Shown: positions 42,847 to 52,446, counted from the first letter of the stretch. The stretch is DNA of 64,000 bases from WLXB01 sp040221475 (GCA_040221475.1 JAVKEJ010000032.1:372001-436000); one strand, 5' to 3'. The notes: a model not told the origin generated them from the sequence alone. A program made the numbers and translations.

Positions 42847-44180
42847 CACAGCACCTTGTTCAAGTTAGAAACGAGCTGATCTATATCGTCTTCGGTTGTG
42901 AGTTCAGTCGCCGTTACAAGCAGTATGTTATTTAGCTCTTCGTACTGAGGATAAAACCGCGAAACAGGCACACCACCAAGGACGCCCTTGCGCGCCAGGT
43001 CCTCGACGACAGTATCGGCCGCACTAGGCAGAGACACTGCAAATTCGTTGAAGAAGGTTTGCGGAATAACTTTAACGCCTGCAATATCATTCAATCGCTC
43101 CGCCAGGGTAACCGCGTTGGCATGGTTGACCTCAGACAACCGGGCAAAGCCAGCTTCGCCAAGCAAAGTCATATGCATCGTAAAGGCCAATGCAATGAGT
43201 CCAGAGTTGGTGCAAATGTTTGACGTCGCTTTTTCGCGACGAATATGTTGCTCACGTGTGGACAGCGTCAGCACGAAGCCCCGTCGTCCATCGGCGTCAA
43301 CGGTTTCGCCGCAGAGCCGCCCAGGCATTTGCCGGATGAATTTTTCTTGAGTTGCGAACAATCCAACACCCGGACCACCGAATGAGGCAGGACCTGCCAA
43401 CGACTGACCTTCGCCCACCACAATATCAGCGCCCATTGCGCCAGGTGGCATTACCAAACCCAAAGAGACAGGCTCAGTGACACAGGCCACCAGTAAGACC
43501 CCAGCTTCATGACAAACGTCGGCCAGTGGCGTCAGATCTTTGATCTGGCCAAAGAATCCTGGGTTTTGCACCACCACGCAGGCGAGGCCTTCGTCGATAC
43601 GACCGACGAGATCTTCAATGCCGATGGGGTCTGGAGCGAGACACTCAATCTTCAGGCCTAAGTGCTGTAACTGTGTTTGCGTGACGTCGCGGTAGTGTGG
43701 GTGCACCGAACCAGACATCAAAACATGATTGCGTTTGGTCACCCGGCAGGCCATGGCGGCGGCTTCAGCACAGGCAGTCGCACCATCGTACATAGAGGCA
43801 TTGGCCACCTCCATATCCATCATCAGAGCGACCTGGGATTGAAACTCAAAAATTGTTTGCAGTGTGCCCTGGCTGATTTCTGGCTGATACGGCGTATAAG
43901 CGGTCAGAAACTCGCCACGCTGCATCAGGTGATCCAAAGAAGCAGGTGTATGATGGCGATAATTTCCAGCGCCAAGAAATGACGGCACATCCGCACACGA
44001 CACGTTTTCCCGGGCCAAAACGTTCATCGCTCGTTCAACCTCTATCTCACTTTTATGATCCGGCAAATCGAACACCGGGCGCGTTGGTGGAAGTTCGGCA
44101 AATAAGGCATCCACGGACTCAACGCCGATTGTTGACAGCATCGCGCCTCGGTCTGCATCGGTCAGGGGCAAGTATCGCAT
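42846..44180 (-). CDS. gcvPA: Glycine dehydrogenase (decarboxylating) subunit 1
   Basis: A 444-residue subunit that completes the split P-protein. Features include FLGAGNYRHHTPA, TAYTPYQPEISQGTLQ and EGQSLAGPASFGGPGVG. It lies 11 bases after gcvH and is coupled to gcvPB by a one-base overlap. Confidence 0.96.
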   Translation of the reverse strand: MRYLPLTDADRGAMLSTIGVESVDALFAELPPTRPVFDLPDHKSEIEVERAMNVLARENVSCADVPSFLGAGNYRHHTPASLDHLMQRGEFLTAYTPYQPEISQGTLQTIFEFQSQVALMMDMEVANASMYDGATACAEAAAMACRVTKRNHVLMSGSVHPHYRDVTQTQLQHLGLKIECLAPDPIGIEDLVGRIDEGLACVVVQNPGFFGQIKDLTPLADVCHEAGVLLVACVTEPVSLGLVMPPGAMGADIVVGEGQSLAGPASFGGPGVGLFATQEKFIRQMPGRLCGETVDADGRRGFVLTLSTREQHIRREKATSNICTNSGLIALAFTMHMTLLGEAGFARLSEVNHANAVTLAERLNDIAGVKVIPQTFFNEFAVSLPSAADTVVEDLARKGVLGGVPVSRFYPQYEELNNILLVTATELTTEDDIDQLVSNLNKVL

Positions 44181-44191
44181 TGGGTTAGTCC

Positions 44192-44572
44192 TTATCCATC
44201 AATCTCTTTGAGGTAACTGTCGTACGCGGCCTGATCCATCAACTCATCAAGCTCAGAGGGATCAGAGAGAGTCATTTTAAAGAACCAACCGTCCCCATCG
44301 GGGTCAGAATTGACGGTGTCGGGCGCATCGGCCAAAACCGCGTTTCCTTCTGTCACGATCCCAGACACCGGGGCATAGACTTCGCTCGCCGCCTTGACTG
44401 ATTCAACAACAGCCGCCTCAAGGCCCTTACTGACAGATTTGCCCTCATCAGGAACTTCAACAAAAACGATATCGCCAAGCTGACTCTGGGCATATTCAGT
44501 AATACCGATCGTAGCAATATCGCCATCCATACGAATCCACTCATGCTCTTTTGTGTAGCGCGTGTCGCTCAT
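44192..44572 (-). CDS. gcvH: Glycine cleavage system H protein
   Basis: A 126-residue lipoyl carrier with the lipoylated Lys in VVESVKAASEVYAPVSG. It begins YTKEHEWIRMDGD, as usual. It shuttles the aminomethyl group between P, T and L proteins. The ATG overlaps the gcvT stop by four bases (ATGA). Confidence 0.97.
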   Translation of the reverse strand: MSDTRYTKEHEWIRMDGDIATIGITEYAQSQLGDIVFVEVPDEGKSVSKGLEAAVVESVKAASEVYAPVSGIVTEGNAVLADAPDTVNSDPDGDGWFFKMTLSDPSELDELMDQAAYDSYLKEIDG

Positions 44573-45705
44573 TTACTTCCCCTATAGTAACGTTGTGGTA
44601 CAAACGGCATTGACGTGACGTCTGCCTCTAAGACTTTGCCACGAACGATAAGATGAAGACGGGTGCCAGGTTGGGCGTAAGTTTTTTCGACGTACCCCAT
44701 GGCAATAGGCGCTTCGACTGTTGGGCCAAAGCCGCCAGACGTGATTACACCAACACCATCACCGTCGACCGTCTCAATGACCGTTCCCTCGCGGGCCGGA
44801 GCGCGCCCAATAGGCTTTAAACCAACACGCACCCGAGACGGCCCCTCATGAAGCTCTTTTAGAAGTCTGGCATCACCCGGAAAGCCGCCTTCGAGGCGGC
44901 GGCGCTTACCAATGGACCAAACCAGATCGGCTTCAACAGGAGACGTGGTGACATCAATGTCGTGGCCATACAGACACAATCCTGCTTCTAGCCGCAAAGA
45001 ATCTCGAGCGCCGAGGCCAATGGGCTCGACATCAGCATGTTCGAGCAAAGCTTCTGCTAATTCTGTGGCTGAAACTGCCGGAACGGAAATTTCAAATCCA
45101 TCTTCACCCGTATACCCACAGCGTGAGACCACAACGTCAGTCCCGGCAATGCTAGCTGCGCGCAGTGACATAAAAGGCATTGTTGCGCCTTGCGGGTCTA
45201 ACAACGCCAACACTTTAGCCGCTTTTGGGCCTTGCAGGGCCAGCAACGCATGCTGTGATTTTCGCTCCAGAGAGCCTCGACCTTTCAAGTGCGCTTCAAA
45301 GACAGCGTAGTCTTTGTCTTTACACGCGGCGTTAACCACTAAATGAAGGCGATTGGGGTCATCGTCCACAGGTTTAGCAATCATCAAATCGTCAATGATG
45401 CCACCCTCTTCGTTCAGTAATTGGGTGTAACGAATGCGGCCAGCCTTAAGCGACTGGATATCGCCGGGCACCAGTTCTTCGACCGCGGCGATAATATCCT
45501 CGCCAACCAAGTCTGCTTGGCCCATATGGGATACATCAAACAGCCCCGCCGCGGCGCGCGTGTGAAGATGCTCTTTCAACACACCAAGTGGATACTGCAC
45601 GGGCATGCTATAACCTGCGAAGGGCACCATTTTGGCACCAAGAGTGCGATGTAACGCATCTAAAGGCGTAGCGAGGAGCGAGTCGGTGGAAACCGTATCT
45701 GGCAA
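44569..45705 (-). CDS. gcvT: Aminomethyltransferase GcvT
   Basis: A 378-residue tetrahydrofolate-dependent T protein. Recognisable blocks are LFDVSHMGQ, GLGARDSLRLEAGLCLYG and VGVITSGGFGPTVEAPIAMGYV. The start is a TTG with a strong GGAGAG 6 bases upstream; I see no in-frame ATG that would keep the N-terminus. It is the first gene after the tandem glycine riboswitch, and a non-ATG start may tune output. Confidence 0.96.
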   Translation of the reverse strand: MPDTVSTDSLLATPLDALHRTLGAKMVPFAGYSMPVQYPLGVLKEHLHTRAAAGLFDVSHMGQADLVGEDIIAAVEELVPGDIQSLKAGRIRYTQLLNEEGGIIDDLMIAKPVDDDPNRLHLVVNAACKDKDYAVFEAHLKGRGSLERKSQHALLALQGPKAAKVLALLDPQGATMPFMSLRAASIAGTDVVVSRCGYTGEDGFEISVPAVSATELAEALLEHADVEPIGLGARDSLRLEAGLCLYGHDIDVTTSPVEADLVWSIGKRRRLEGGFPGDARLLKELHEGPSRVRVGLKPIGRAPAREGTVIETVDGDGVGVITSGGFGPTVEAPIAMGYVEKTYAQPGTRLHLIVRGKVLEADVTSMPFVPQRYYRGSK

Positions 45706-45772
45706 AAGTTCTCTCCAGGTTCACATCACACAATCGGAGTCGTCACCAACCCTGGCTTGCGCCATGGTCGAT

Positions 45773-45977
45773 GCCCTCCTCTGTCGATAAACCTGAGAGT
45801 TTGGCAGGGTTAAACTTCCTGCTTTCCCCGTCGGTGAGATATTCAGCTCAATAGCTGATCATCTACTTTCCAGAGTCCCCCAACCCCAACGGTCCGGTTG
45901 CCTGAGAGATTCCGAGGGCGGTTGCTCCTTCGGCGCCGGATACTTGCCACGAACGCAAAATCCGAACTCTTCCACCA
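45773..45977 (-). ncRNA. Tandem glycine riboswitch
   Basis: Read on the minus strand, two aptamers follow each other. The first has GGAAGAG, GCGCCGAAGGAGCAA, CTCTCAGGCAACCGGACCG and GACTCTGGAAAG. The second has CACCGACGGGGAAAGC, AACTCTCAGGTTT and GACAGAGGAGG. These are the conserved glycine aptamer cores (R-GAAGGRGCAA and CTCTCAGGYnAA). A short linker joins them, and gcvT starts about 70 bases downstream. Such elements usually switch glycine cleavage genes on when glycine is high. Boundaries are approximate. Confidence 0.93.
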
Positions 45978-45997
45978 GGGTATAGCGGGATGTACTG

Positions 45998-46025
45998 ATT
46001 AAACTGAGTTTAGAGGACAGGTCAA
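45998..46025 (-). promoter_or_regulatory. Sigma70-like promoter of the gcv operon
   Basis: TTGACC (5 of 6) and TTTAAT (5 of 6) are 16 bases apart on the minus strand. Transcription would start around 45990, just before the first aptamer stem at 45977. The fit to the riboswitch supports it. Confidence 0.65.
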
Positions 46026-46053
46026 GGCAGTGACTCGAGGTCCTCGAAATTCC

Positions 46054-46611
46054 TTAAGGGGAACGGTTACGATTGTAAGCCAACTGCTCATCTGTGAGTT
46101 GAAAACCGATATAAATATCGTAGCCAGCCGCGGTCAGGCGGTCCTCCAGTGGGATAAAAATGCGTACATTCGACTCGGTTATACGCTCCCGGCGCGCGCC
46201 ACCTGCACGAAGCCGATGAGTCCGTTTGAAAATTTGCTTGCCGGCCGGATCGGGAAAGAAACGCGGAATAGCGATGAAGTAGTATAAATCCACAGGACCC
46301 GGCTCCATAGCAGGTCCGCCAGCGACCATGAGGTCAATGTCCATAACAGCTTCTACACCGTCATCATCAAATTCGCAGGTTCCCTCGAAGGAAACGATCT
46401 CAGCCTGATAGCCTACGTCGGAAATGCCGCGCCCTGCTATGCCAGGGGCAAAATAGGTCAACTGTGAGGTGTTAGAGTCGATGCGAATCTCTGGGCAGGG
46501 TGGCACAGGCTCAAGCGCACACCCTGAGAGCACCGTAGCTGCGATGCCTACCGCAAAAAAAGCAGTGATGGATTTCGGGAAAAAAAGATCAGAAAGCAAA
46601 AAAGTACTCAT
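46054..46611 (-). CDS. Hypothetical lipoprotein
   Basis: A 185-residue protein with a lipoprotein signal (AATVLSGC lipobox near residue 31). The mature part has paired cysteines, an acidic stretch (CEFDDDGVEAVMDIDLMV) and ends with a polar tail; I recognise no family with certainty. It lies 18 bases downstream of the CDGSH gene, so the two are probably co-transcribed. Outer membrane or periplasmic location expected. Confidence 0.7.
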   Translation of the reverse strand: MSTFLLSDLFFPKSITAFFAVGIAATVLSGCALEPVPPCPEIRIDSNTSQLTYFAPGIAGRGISDVGYQAEIVSFEGTCEFDDDGVEAVMDIDLMVAGGPAMEPGPVDLYYFIAIPRFFPDPAGKQIFKRTHRLRAGGARRERITESNVRIFIPLEDRLTAAGYDIYIGFQLTDEQLAYNRNRSP

Positions 46612-46629
46612 CAGGTCAGGGTTATCAGG

Positions 46630-46899
46630 TCAGAGCTTGCTGTGACTGCCATCACACAACGGCATACGAGCAGTGGCTTTACATCCACAGAAGTACAGCT
46701 TACCAGCCTGCTCCGCGGTATGCTCTAGCGGAGAAAACTCTGTGCCTTTGTGTGCCCCATCACAGAAGGGTTGTTTAGAGCTTCGACCACAAGAGCACCA
46801 CCAATATTTCTTTCCTGCCTCAACTTCGACCGCAAACGGTGCTTTTTCAGCGACCACAGCCTGATTTGGGGGTGTCTCTGCGCTCGAAGACTCTGACAT
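46630..46899 (-). CDS. Double CDGSH iron-sulfur domain protein
   Basis: An 89-residue protein with two CDGSH modules: CSCGRSSKQPFCDGAHKG and CGCKATARMPLCDGSH. Each supplies three Cys and one His for a 2Fe-2S cluster, as in mitoNEET-type proteins. The role in bacteria is unclear; electron transfer or cluster transfer are likely. The ATG at 46899 is preceded by AGGTGG; a GTG three codons upstream is less favourable. Cytoplasmic. Confidence 0.88.
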   Translation of the reverse strand: MSESSSAETPPNQAVVAEKAPFAVEVEAGKKYWWCSCGRSSKQPFCDGAHKGTEFSPLEHTAEQAGKLYFCGCKATARMPLCDGSHSKL

Positions 46900-47079
46900 G
46901 CAATCCACCTTTTTAAGGGTAACTATATCTGCTAGGGATATTATATATGACGTTGTTGAGCTTGGCAGTTCAACCCTAGGCTATCAACAACAGTTACAAT
47001 AGCGGGCCTGTCTCCTGGATGCTAGACCACCTAGCTGCTGACTTAATGCGTGCTATAAATAACCCGGACTGTGAATCCT

Positions 47080-48024
47080 ATGACTAAGCCCGCTCTTTCC
47101 ATTTTGCTTGCCGGTCCACGCGGGTTTTGTGCTGGTGTAGATCGCGCTATTCTCATCGTAGAAAAAGCAATTGAAGCTCATGGAGCGCCGGTTTATGTGC
47201 GCCATGAGATTGTCCACAACAGATACGTGGTGGAATCTTTGGAAGCTAAGGGCGCAATCTTTGTAGAAGAACTTGATGAAGTGCCAGACGGTGTACACGT
47301 CGTTTTTTCTGCCCATGGCGTGCCAAAATCCGTGCCTGCGGCAGCTGAACACAGGGGTTTAGATTACATCGACGCCACCTGCCCTCTGGTCTCCAAAGTT
47401 CATGTCGAAGCCGAGCGCCATCACCGGCATGGCCTGCAAACTATTCTTATTGGCCATGCCAATCATCCCGAAGTGATCGGCACCATGGGACAAGTGCCAG
47501 AAGGTACAATGTTACTGGTAGAGACCGTGGAAGATGCTGAAACAATTAAACCAGACAACTCTGATTCCTTGGCCTATGTCACACAGACCACTTTATCTGT
47601 CGATGACACTGCAGAAATTATTGAAGTTCTGCACAAACGCTTTCCAAATATATCTGCTCCGCGCAAAGAGGATATCTGCTACGCTACAACAAACCGGCAA
47701 GCGGCCGTAAAAGCAATTGCGGAACAATGCGACATGATGATCGTCATCGGAGCGCCGAATTCTTCAAACTCGCAACGGCTTGTTGAAGTGGCGCTTAAGG
47801 CTGGCTGTCCAATAGCTAACCTGGTTCAACGCGCGAACGATATATCTTGGGATAAACTATCCGACGGGCAGACCTTAGGAATTACAGCTGGTGCATCTGC
47901 ACCTGAGATTTTGGTCGAGGAAACTATCTCAGCAGCGCGTGAACGGTTTGATGTTCAAGTCAATGAAATCAAGGTTGCGGAAGAAAACGTCACCTTCAAT
48001 TTACCTCGCGCCCTTACGGCATAA
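47080..48024 (+). CDS. ispH: 4-hydroxy-3-methylbut-2-enyl diphosphate reductase
   Basis: A 314-residue iron-sulfur enzyme that makes IPP and DMAPP, the last step of the MEP isoprenoid pathway. The first cluster Cys is in GPRGFCAGVDRA; others are in DATCPLVSKVH and the C-terminal third (LKAGCPIANL). HxxH pairs and TTNRQAAV are conserved. I take the ATG at 47080; a GTG at 47071 is in frame. It begins an ispH-thrB-rnhA operon. A TATAAA at 47054 may be its -10. Confidence 0.95.
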   Translation: MTKPALSILLAGPRGFCAGVDRAILIVEKAIEAHGAPVYVRHEIVHNRYVVESLEAKGAIFVEELDEVPDGVHVVFSAHGVPKSVPAAAEHRGLDYIDATCPLVSKVHVEAERHHRHGLQTILIGHANHPEVIGTMGQVPEGTMLLVETVEDAETIKPDNSDSLAYVTQTTLSVDDTAEIIEVLHKRFPNISAPRKEDICYATTNRQAAVKAIAEQCDMMIVIGAPNSSNSQRLVEVALKAGCPIANLVQRANDISWDKLSDGQTLGITAGASAPEILVEETISAARERFDVQVNEIKVAEENVTFNLPRALTA

Positions 48025-48036
48025 AAGTATCAACAT

Positions 48037-48999
48037 ATGGCTGTTTACACAGAAGTCGATGATCAAGCCTTAGAGGCATTCATTGAGGAGTACGACATAG
48101 GCAAAGTCGTCTCCTGCAAAGGCATCGCTGAAGGTGTGGAAAACTCGAATTACATGCTTCACACCGAGCAAGGGCCATTTATCCTTACGCTTTATGAAAA
48201 ACGTGTAGATCCAGACGACCTCCCCTTCTTTCTCGATTTGATGCATCATTTGGCGGACAATGGGGTCAAATGCCCTTTGCCAGTCGCAGCCCGCGACGGG
48301 AATGCCTTACGCACGCTCGAAGGCCGCCCCGCTGCAATTATTACTTTTTTACAAGGCATGTGGCCGCGACGTGTCGCACCATACCATTGTGAAGAGCTAG
48401 GTCAGGCGATGGCAGCTTTGCATAAAGCTGGTGAGAATTATGAAGGTCACCGACGTAATACCTTATCGATTGACGGTTGGCGCCCATTGTTTGACTCCGT
48501 CGCAGACCATGCAGGTGAGGTTGCAGATGGGTTATCAACTGAGATAGCAGAAGAGTTAGCTAAATTGGAAAAGCTTTGGCCACATGATCTGCCGAAAGGC
48601 GTCATTCACGCAGACCTCTTTCCTGACAACGTATTTTTTCTGGATGATAAGTGCTCAGGTCTGATTGATTTCTATTTCGCGTGCTCTGATTTTCTTGCCT
48701 ATGATATTGCGATTTGTCTCAATGCCTGGTGCTTTGAGCCCGATGGAGCAATGAATGTGACGAAGGCGCATCGTCTACTCGTCGGCTATGAAAAAGGAAG
48801 ACCCCTGACCGAAGAAGAAAAATCTGCCCTCCCGATTTTAGCGCGTGGGGCTGCAGTCCGGTTTCTACTGACTCGACTTTATGATTGGGTCAACACACCT
48901 GAAGGCGCTCTGGTCCGCCCTAAAGATCCATCTGAATATTTGCAGAAACTGCGGTTTCATCAAAGCGTCAGCAGCATCGCGGCTTACGGATTATCATGA
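48037..48999 (+). CDS. thrB: Homoserine kinase (choline-kinase-like, ThrB type II)
   Basis: A 320-residue kinase of the aminoglycoside phosphotransferase fold, the alphaproteobacterial form of ThrB. The catalytic loop is GVIHADLFPDNVFF and the metal site is GLIDFYFA. It phosphorylates homoserine for threonine synthesis; thrC lies at 55170. It starts 12 bases after ispH and overlaps rnhA by ATGA. Confidence 0.93.
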   Translation: MAVYTEVDDQALEAFIEEYDIGKVVSCKGIAEGVENSNYMLHTEQGPFILTLYEKRVDPDDLPFFLDLMHHLADNGVKCPLPVAARDGNALRTLEGRPAAIITFLQGMWPRRVAPYHCEELGQAMAALHKAGENYEGHRRNTLSIDGWRPLFDSVADHAGEVADGLSTEIAEELAKLEKLWPHDLPKGVIHADLFPDNVFFLDDKCSGLIDFYFACSDFLAYDIAICLNAWCFEPDGAMNVTKAHRLLVGYEKGRPLTEEEKSALPILARGAAVRFLLTRLYDWVNTPEGALVRPKDPSEYLQKLRFHQSVSSIAAYGLS

Positions 49000-49451
49000 C
49001 CAACGACAAGGCTATTTCAGTTGAGCTTTTCACCGATGGTGCCTGCCTCGGCAATCCAGGGCCAGGGGGCTGGGGGGCTTTGTTGCGCTTCAATGGCACA
49101 GACAAAGAACTAGCTGGGGGAGAACCAGACACTACCAATAACCGCATGGAAATGCAGGCCGTGATTGAAGGGCTCAATGCCTTAACACGACCGTGTACGG
49201 TCGTTGTTTATACCGACAGCCAATATGTACAAAAAGGTATCACCGAATGGATACAAGGGTGGAAAGCGCGGGGCTGGAAAACAGCAGCGAAAAAACCAGT
49301 AAAAAATGCTGATCTATGGCTCTCTCTCGACGACGCAAGAAAGAAACATGATGTGACATGGAAATGGGTAAAGGGTCACGCCGGACACCCAGAAAACGAG
49401 CGGGTTGATGACCTGGCACGCTGGGAAGCAGAGAAAATCCAACGCGGTTAA
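48996..49451 (+). CDS. rnhA: Ribonuclease HI
   Basis: A 151-residue RNase HI that cuts RNA in RNA-DNA hybrids. The acidic catalytic residues are in FTDGACLGNPGPGGWG, NNRMEMQAV and YTDSQYV, with a later Asp/His in VKGHAGHPENERVDDLA. The length is normal. The ATG overlaps the thrB stop. Confidence 0.96.
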   Translation: MTNDKAISVELFTDGACLGNPGPGGWGALLRFNGTDKELAGGEPDTTNNRMEMQAVIEGLNALTRPCTVVVYTDSQYVQKGITEWIQGWKARGWKTAAKKPVKNADLWLSLDDARKKHDVTWKWVKGHAGHPENERVDDLARWEAEKIQRG

Positions 49452-49504
49452 TCAGGTCTGCTAAAAAAGAACCAACACTCACACGTTAATATCAAATTTC
49501 AGTT

Positions 49505-49987
49505 TTAAACCCGCGTTAAGACGTTTTCAGCACTTGAAATACCGAAGCTGCCCGAAGGCTCAATAAACACATCCTGAACCCGAGCGTCGTTTGCAATCAA
49601 AGCAAACCGATGGCACCGCTCGCCCATACCCCTCTCACTCATATCCCGATTTAAACCAAGGGCAGAAGCAAAATCACCATTGCCATCTGCCAGCATCAAA
49701 ATTCGATCATTCACTTCTTGCTGCCGCGCCCAAGCGCCTATTACAAACGCATCATTCACAGACATGCAGACCAATTGGTCGATTCCGGCTTCTTTGAACA
49801 TCGATTCTTTTTCGAGATAGCCAGGAAGGTGTCGTGTTGAACATGTTGGCGTGAACGCGCCAGGAAGACCAAAAAGCACCACGCGTTTGTTCGAAAATAT
49901 ATCACCTGTCGTGACAGGCTGAGGGCCGTTTGCCCCTGCAACAAAAAGGGAGATGTCTGGAATAGCGGATCCGGTCGAAATTGTCAT
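49505..49987 (-). CDS. Peroxiredoxin, Prx5-like
   Basis: A 160-residue peroxiredoxin with the peroxidatic Cys49 in LPGAFTPTCS, followed by HLPGYLE, typical of Prx5. It reduces peroxides with thiols. A further Cys at about residue 75 may serve as resolving Cys or may not. Single gene, divergent from yqgE at 50122 and convergent with rnhA. No export signal. Confidence 0.9.
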   Translation of the reverse strand: MTISTGSAIPDISLFVAGANGPQPVTTGDIFSNKRVVLFGLPGAFTPTCSTRHLPGYLEKESMFKEAGIDQLVCMSVNDAFVIGAWARQQEVNDRILMLADGNGDFASALGLNRDMSERGMGERCHRFALIANDARVQDVFIEPSGSFGISSAENVLTRV

Positions 49988-50121
49988 ACTGGTCGGACTC
50001 TAAACAAAATATATTGATTAAGGTGTTAGGCGCTTGAACGAAGCCTGTCACCTAAAAATGCAAGAAAAATTTTCCAAATACCGCCCTTGTTTTGCCATCA
50101 TGATCAGCGCATTGTTTAAAT

Positions 50122-50697
50122 ATGATCCGCAACTCAACTGAACCTGGATATTTATCTGGCCAGTTTCTGGCGGCGATGCCTACCATGGGTGATCCTCGCT
50201 TTGAACGCGCTTTAATTTATATTTGCGCGCACTCCGCAGATGGTGCGATGGGCTTGATTGTTAACCAGCCGCTCGAAGAATTAAAATTTCCAGACATCCT
50301 CGACCAGATGGGCATAGAGTCTACACCTGCCTGCGATCGGATCATCGTCCACTGCGGTGGACCGGTAGAATCCGCCCGTGGCTTTGTATTACATTCTTCC
50401 GACTATCAAATGGATGGCACGTTAGTTGTTGATGAGTCTGTCGCGCTCAGCGCAACAACAGAAATTCTAAAATCTATTGCTTATGGGACTGGCCCAAAGA
50501 AATGCCTTATGGCGCTTGGCTATGCAGGCTGGGGAGAAGGCCAGTTGGATGAAGAGATTAAAAATAATGCCTGGCTTAACGTGCCCGTCGATAGCGGGCT
50601 GTTATGGTCCGAGGACTCAGATTCTAAGTGGGATCGCGCATTGGGCACCCTAGGCATTAGCCCGGCATCCCTAGTCGGCGACGCCGGTCACGCCTAA
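50122..50697 (+). CDS. YqgE/AlgH family protein
   Basis: A 191-residue protein of the YqgE/AlgH (DUF179) family. Typical blocks are LSGQFLAAMPTMGDPRFERALIY (split in two parts), GAMGLIVNQPL, GGPVESARGFVLHS and LGYAGWGEGQLDEEI. The family is widespread, but its molecular role is not settled. Length normal. It converges with the SDR gene at 50717. Confidence 0.92.
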   Translation: MIRNSTEPGYLSGQFLAAMPTMGDPRFERALIYICAHSADGAMGLIVNQPLEELKFPDILDQMGIESTPACDRIIVHCGGPVESARGFVLHSSDYQMDGTLVVDESVALSATTEILKSIAYGTGPKKCLMALGYAGWGEGQLDEEIKNNAWLNVPVDSGLLWSEDSDSKWDRALGTLGISPASLVGDAGHA

Positions 50698-50716
50698 TCA
50701 GTTATAATCGGTAAGG

Positions 50717-51478
50717 TTAATGCGCAGTCCAGCCGCCATCTACTTTAAGGCATGAACCTGTAACCATGCGCGCCGCAGGTGATGCCAAATAAACCACCGC
50801 GCTGGCAACATCGATAATTTGACCTATATGGCCAAGTGGAATCTGTTTTAAGACTGAATCTTTAAAGGTTGAATCTTCAAAAAACGGTCGCGTGAGAGTC
50901 GTTTCTATAAATGTTGGCGCGACTGTATTCACCCGAATACCATGAGGTGCCAGTTCGACGGCCATGGCTTTCGTCAAACCTTCAATGGCATGCTTAGACG
51001 CACAATAAACTGTGCGATTGACTGCACCTACATGCCCCATCTGTGACGACATATGAATGATAGAGCCCTTGGTTCCAGCAGCAATCATGCGCCGCGTAAC
51101 AACTTGCGCCACGAAGAATGCTGCACGAACATTGACGTCCATAATTCTATCAAAGTGTTCTTCTGTTACATCCTCAAATGGCTCTGGCACATTTGTGCCC
51201 GCATTATTCACAAGAATGTGAACCGGCGGCGCATCGGAAAGTAGCTTATTAAACGACGCCCCATCCGTGACGTCACAGACAATTTTATGTGCATTCCGCC
51301 CCCTGCGCTCGATCTGGGTGGCCACATCTTGCAATGGCTCTGCCGAACGCGCGACCAAAACGACATCTGCACCGGCATCTGCCAGAGCCAACGCACATCC
51401 TTCACCCAGGCCCTTCGAAGCCCCTGTGATCAGAGCTGTTTGGCCCGTGAGATCAAACAGTGATGTCCCTGCTTGCAT
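50717..51478 (-). CDS. Short-chain dehydrogenase/reductase
   Basis: A 253-residue classical SDR: TGASKGLGEG for NAD(P) binding, NNAG, catalytic Ser in HMSSQMG and YCASK, then the C-terminal VDGGWTAH. It is third in the minus-strand cassette with the hydroxyacyl-CoA dehydrogenase-like and HisD-like genes (gaps 14 and 9 bases). It probably oxidises an alcohol or 2-hydroxy acid; the substrate is inferred only from context. Confidence 0.9.
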   Translation of the reverse strand: MQAGTSLFDLTGQTALITGASKGLGEGCALALADAGADVVLVARSAEPLQDVATQIERRGRNAHKIVCDVTDGASFNKLLSDAPPVHILVNNAGTNVPEPFEDVTEEHFDRIMDVNVRAAFFVAQVVTRRMIAAGTKGSIIHMSSQMGHVGAVNRTVYCASKHAIEGLTKAMAVELAPHGIRVNTVAPTFIETTLTRPFFEDSTFKDSVLKQIPLGHIGQIIDVASAVVYLASPAARMVTGSCLKVDGGWTAH

Positions 51479-51492
51479 GACAGCCCTCTTTC

Positions 51493-52437
51493 TTAATCGC
51501 CTAGTTTTTTGGCCGCTTTACGTTTATGAGCCACCAACGCCATAAGCCGACGGTCGCGCCATTCACGCCTGGAAGCAAGTTCTTCTAAAGATAAATGAAT
51601 TCTGCGCTCAGCTTCAACATCGTGAACCAATTTATCGCTCCAGGGTTTTGGTTCAGCCCGGGACTGAGCAACAGTATGATAAAGAGGGCTTAGTCGTGCA
51701 GCGTAATCAGCGACACCACCGGGCGCATTCAGGTCAATGGTTTGAAAAGGTCCCATGAATGACCACCTAAGCCCGAGCCCTTCAGAGACCGTCTTATCGA
51801 TATCTTCGGCAGAGGCATACCCTTCTTCAAATAGGGCCCACGCTTCATTGAGCAACGCCCCTTGCAGACGGTTAAGGACAAAGCCGTCTACTTCACGGGT
51901 GATGCGGATTGGCGATTGGCCAACTTCTGTCATCAGTTGAAAGGCTGCATCCATTGCAGAAGAATCAGTCCAGGGTGCAGGCACCAGCTCGACCAAGGGC
52001 ACCAAATAGGGAGGATTGACCGGATGAGCAATCAGGCAGCGGTTCCGGCCGGGCAATGCCCCCGTAAAGGCCGAAGCCGGGATGCCCGAGGACGAACTGC
52101 CAATAACCACATCAGGGGCACAGGAAGTATCAAGAGCAGCGGTGATTTCAGACTTAACGGGAATCGTCTCAAACACTGATTCCTGAACATAACTCACACC
52201 ATCAACAGCAGACTCGATTGTATCGTGAACTGTGAGTAATTCAGCCACAGTGCCCGCAGATTCAATCAGATCAAAGGATTCCAGGTCTTCCAAGTTTGTG
52301 CGGATACTGGCCAATATCTTTGACCTAATGCCCGGATCAGCATCATAGATACGCGTCGGGAAACCGGCTCGTGCGAAGACAATGGCCCAGCCCGCACCGA
52401 CCAAACCTGCACCGACTACTGCAATAGAAGCCTTCAT
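51493..52437 (-). CDS. 3-hydroxyacyl-CoA dehydrogenase-like/lambda-crystallin-type dehydrogenase
   Basis: A 314-residue NAD-dependent dehydrogenase. The Rossmann motif is VVGAGLVGAGWAIVFARAG, and HPVNPPYLVPLVELVPAP contains the His of the active site in the lambda-crystallin/L-gulonate and carnitine dehydrogenase branch. The C-terminal helical domain is FVLNRLQGALLNEAWALFEEG. It lies in the middle of the three-gene dehydrogenase cassette. True substrate unknown. Confidence 0.85.
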   Translation of the reverse strand: MKASIAVVGAGLVGAGWAIVFARAGFPTRIYDADPGIRSKILASIRTNLEDLESFDLIESAGTVAELLTVHDTIESAVDGVSYVQESVFETIPVKSEITAALDTSCAPDVVIGSSSSGIPASAFTGALPGRNRCLIAHPVNPPYLVPLVELVPAPWTDSSAMDAAFQLMTEVGQSPIRITREVDGFVLNRLQGALLNEAWALFEEGYASAEDIDKTVSEGLGLRWSFMGPFQTIDLNAPGGVADYAARLSPLYHTVAQSRAEPKPWSDKLVHDVEAERRIHLSLEELASRREWRDRRLMALVAHKRKAAKKLGD

Positions 52438-52446
52438 CCCAAATCT

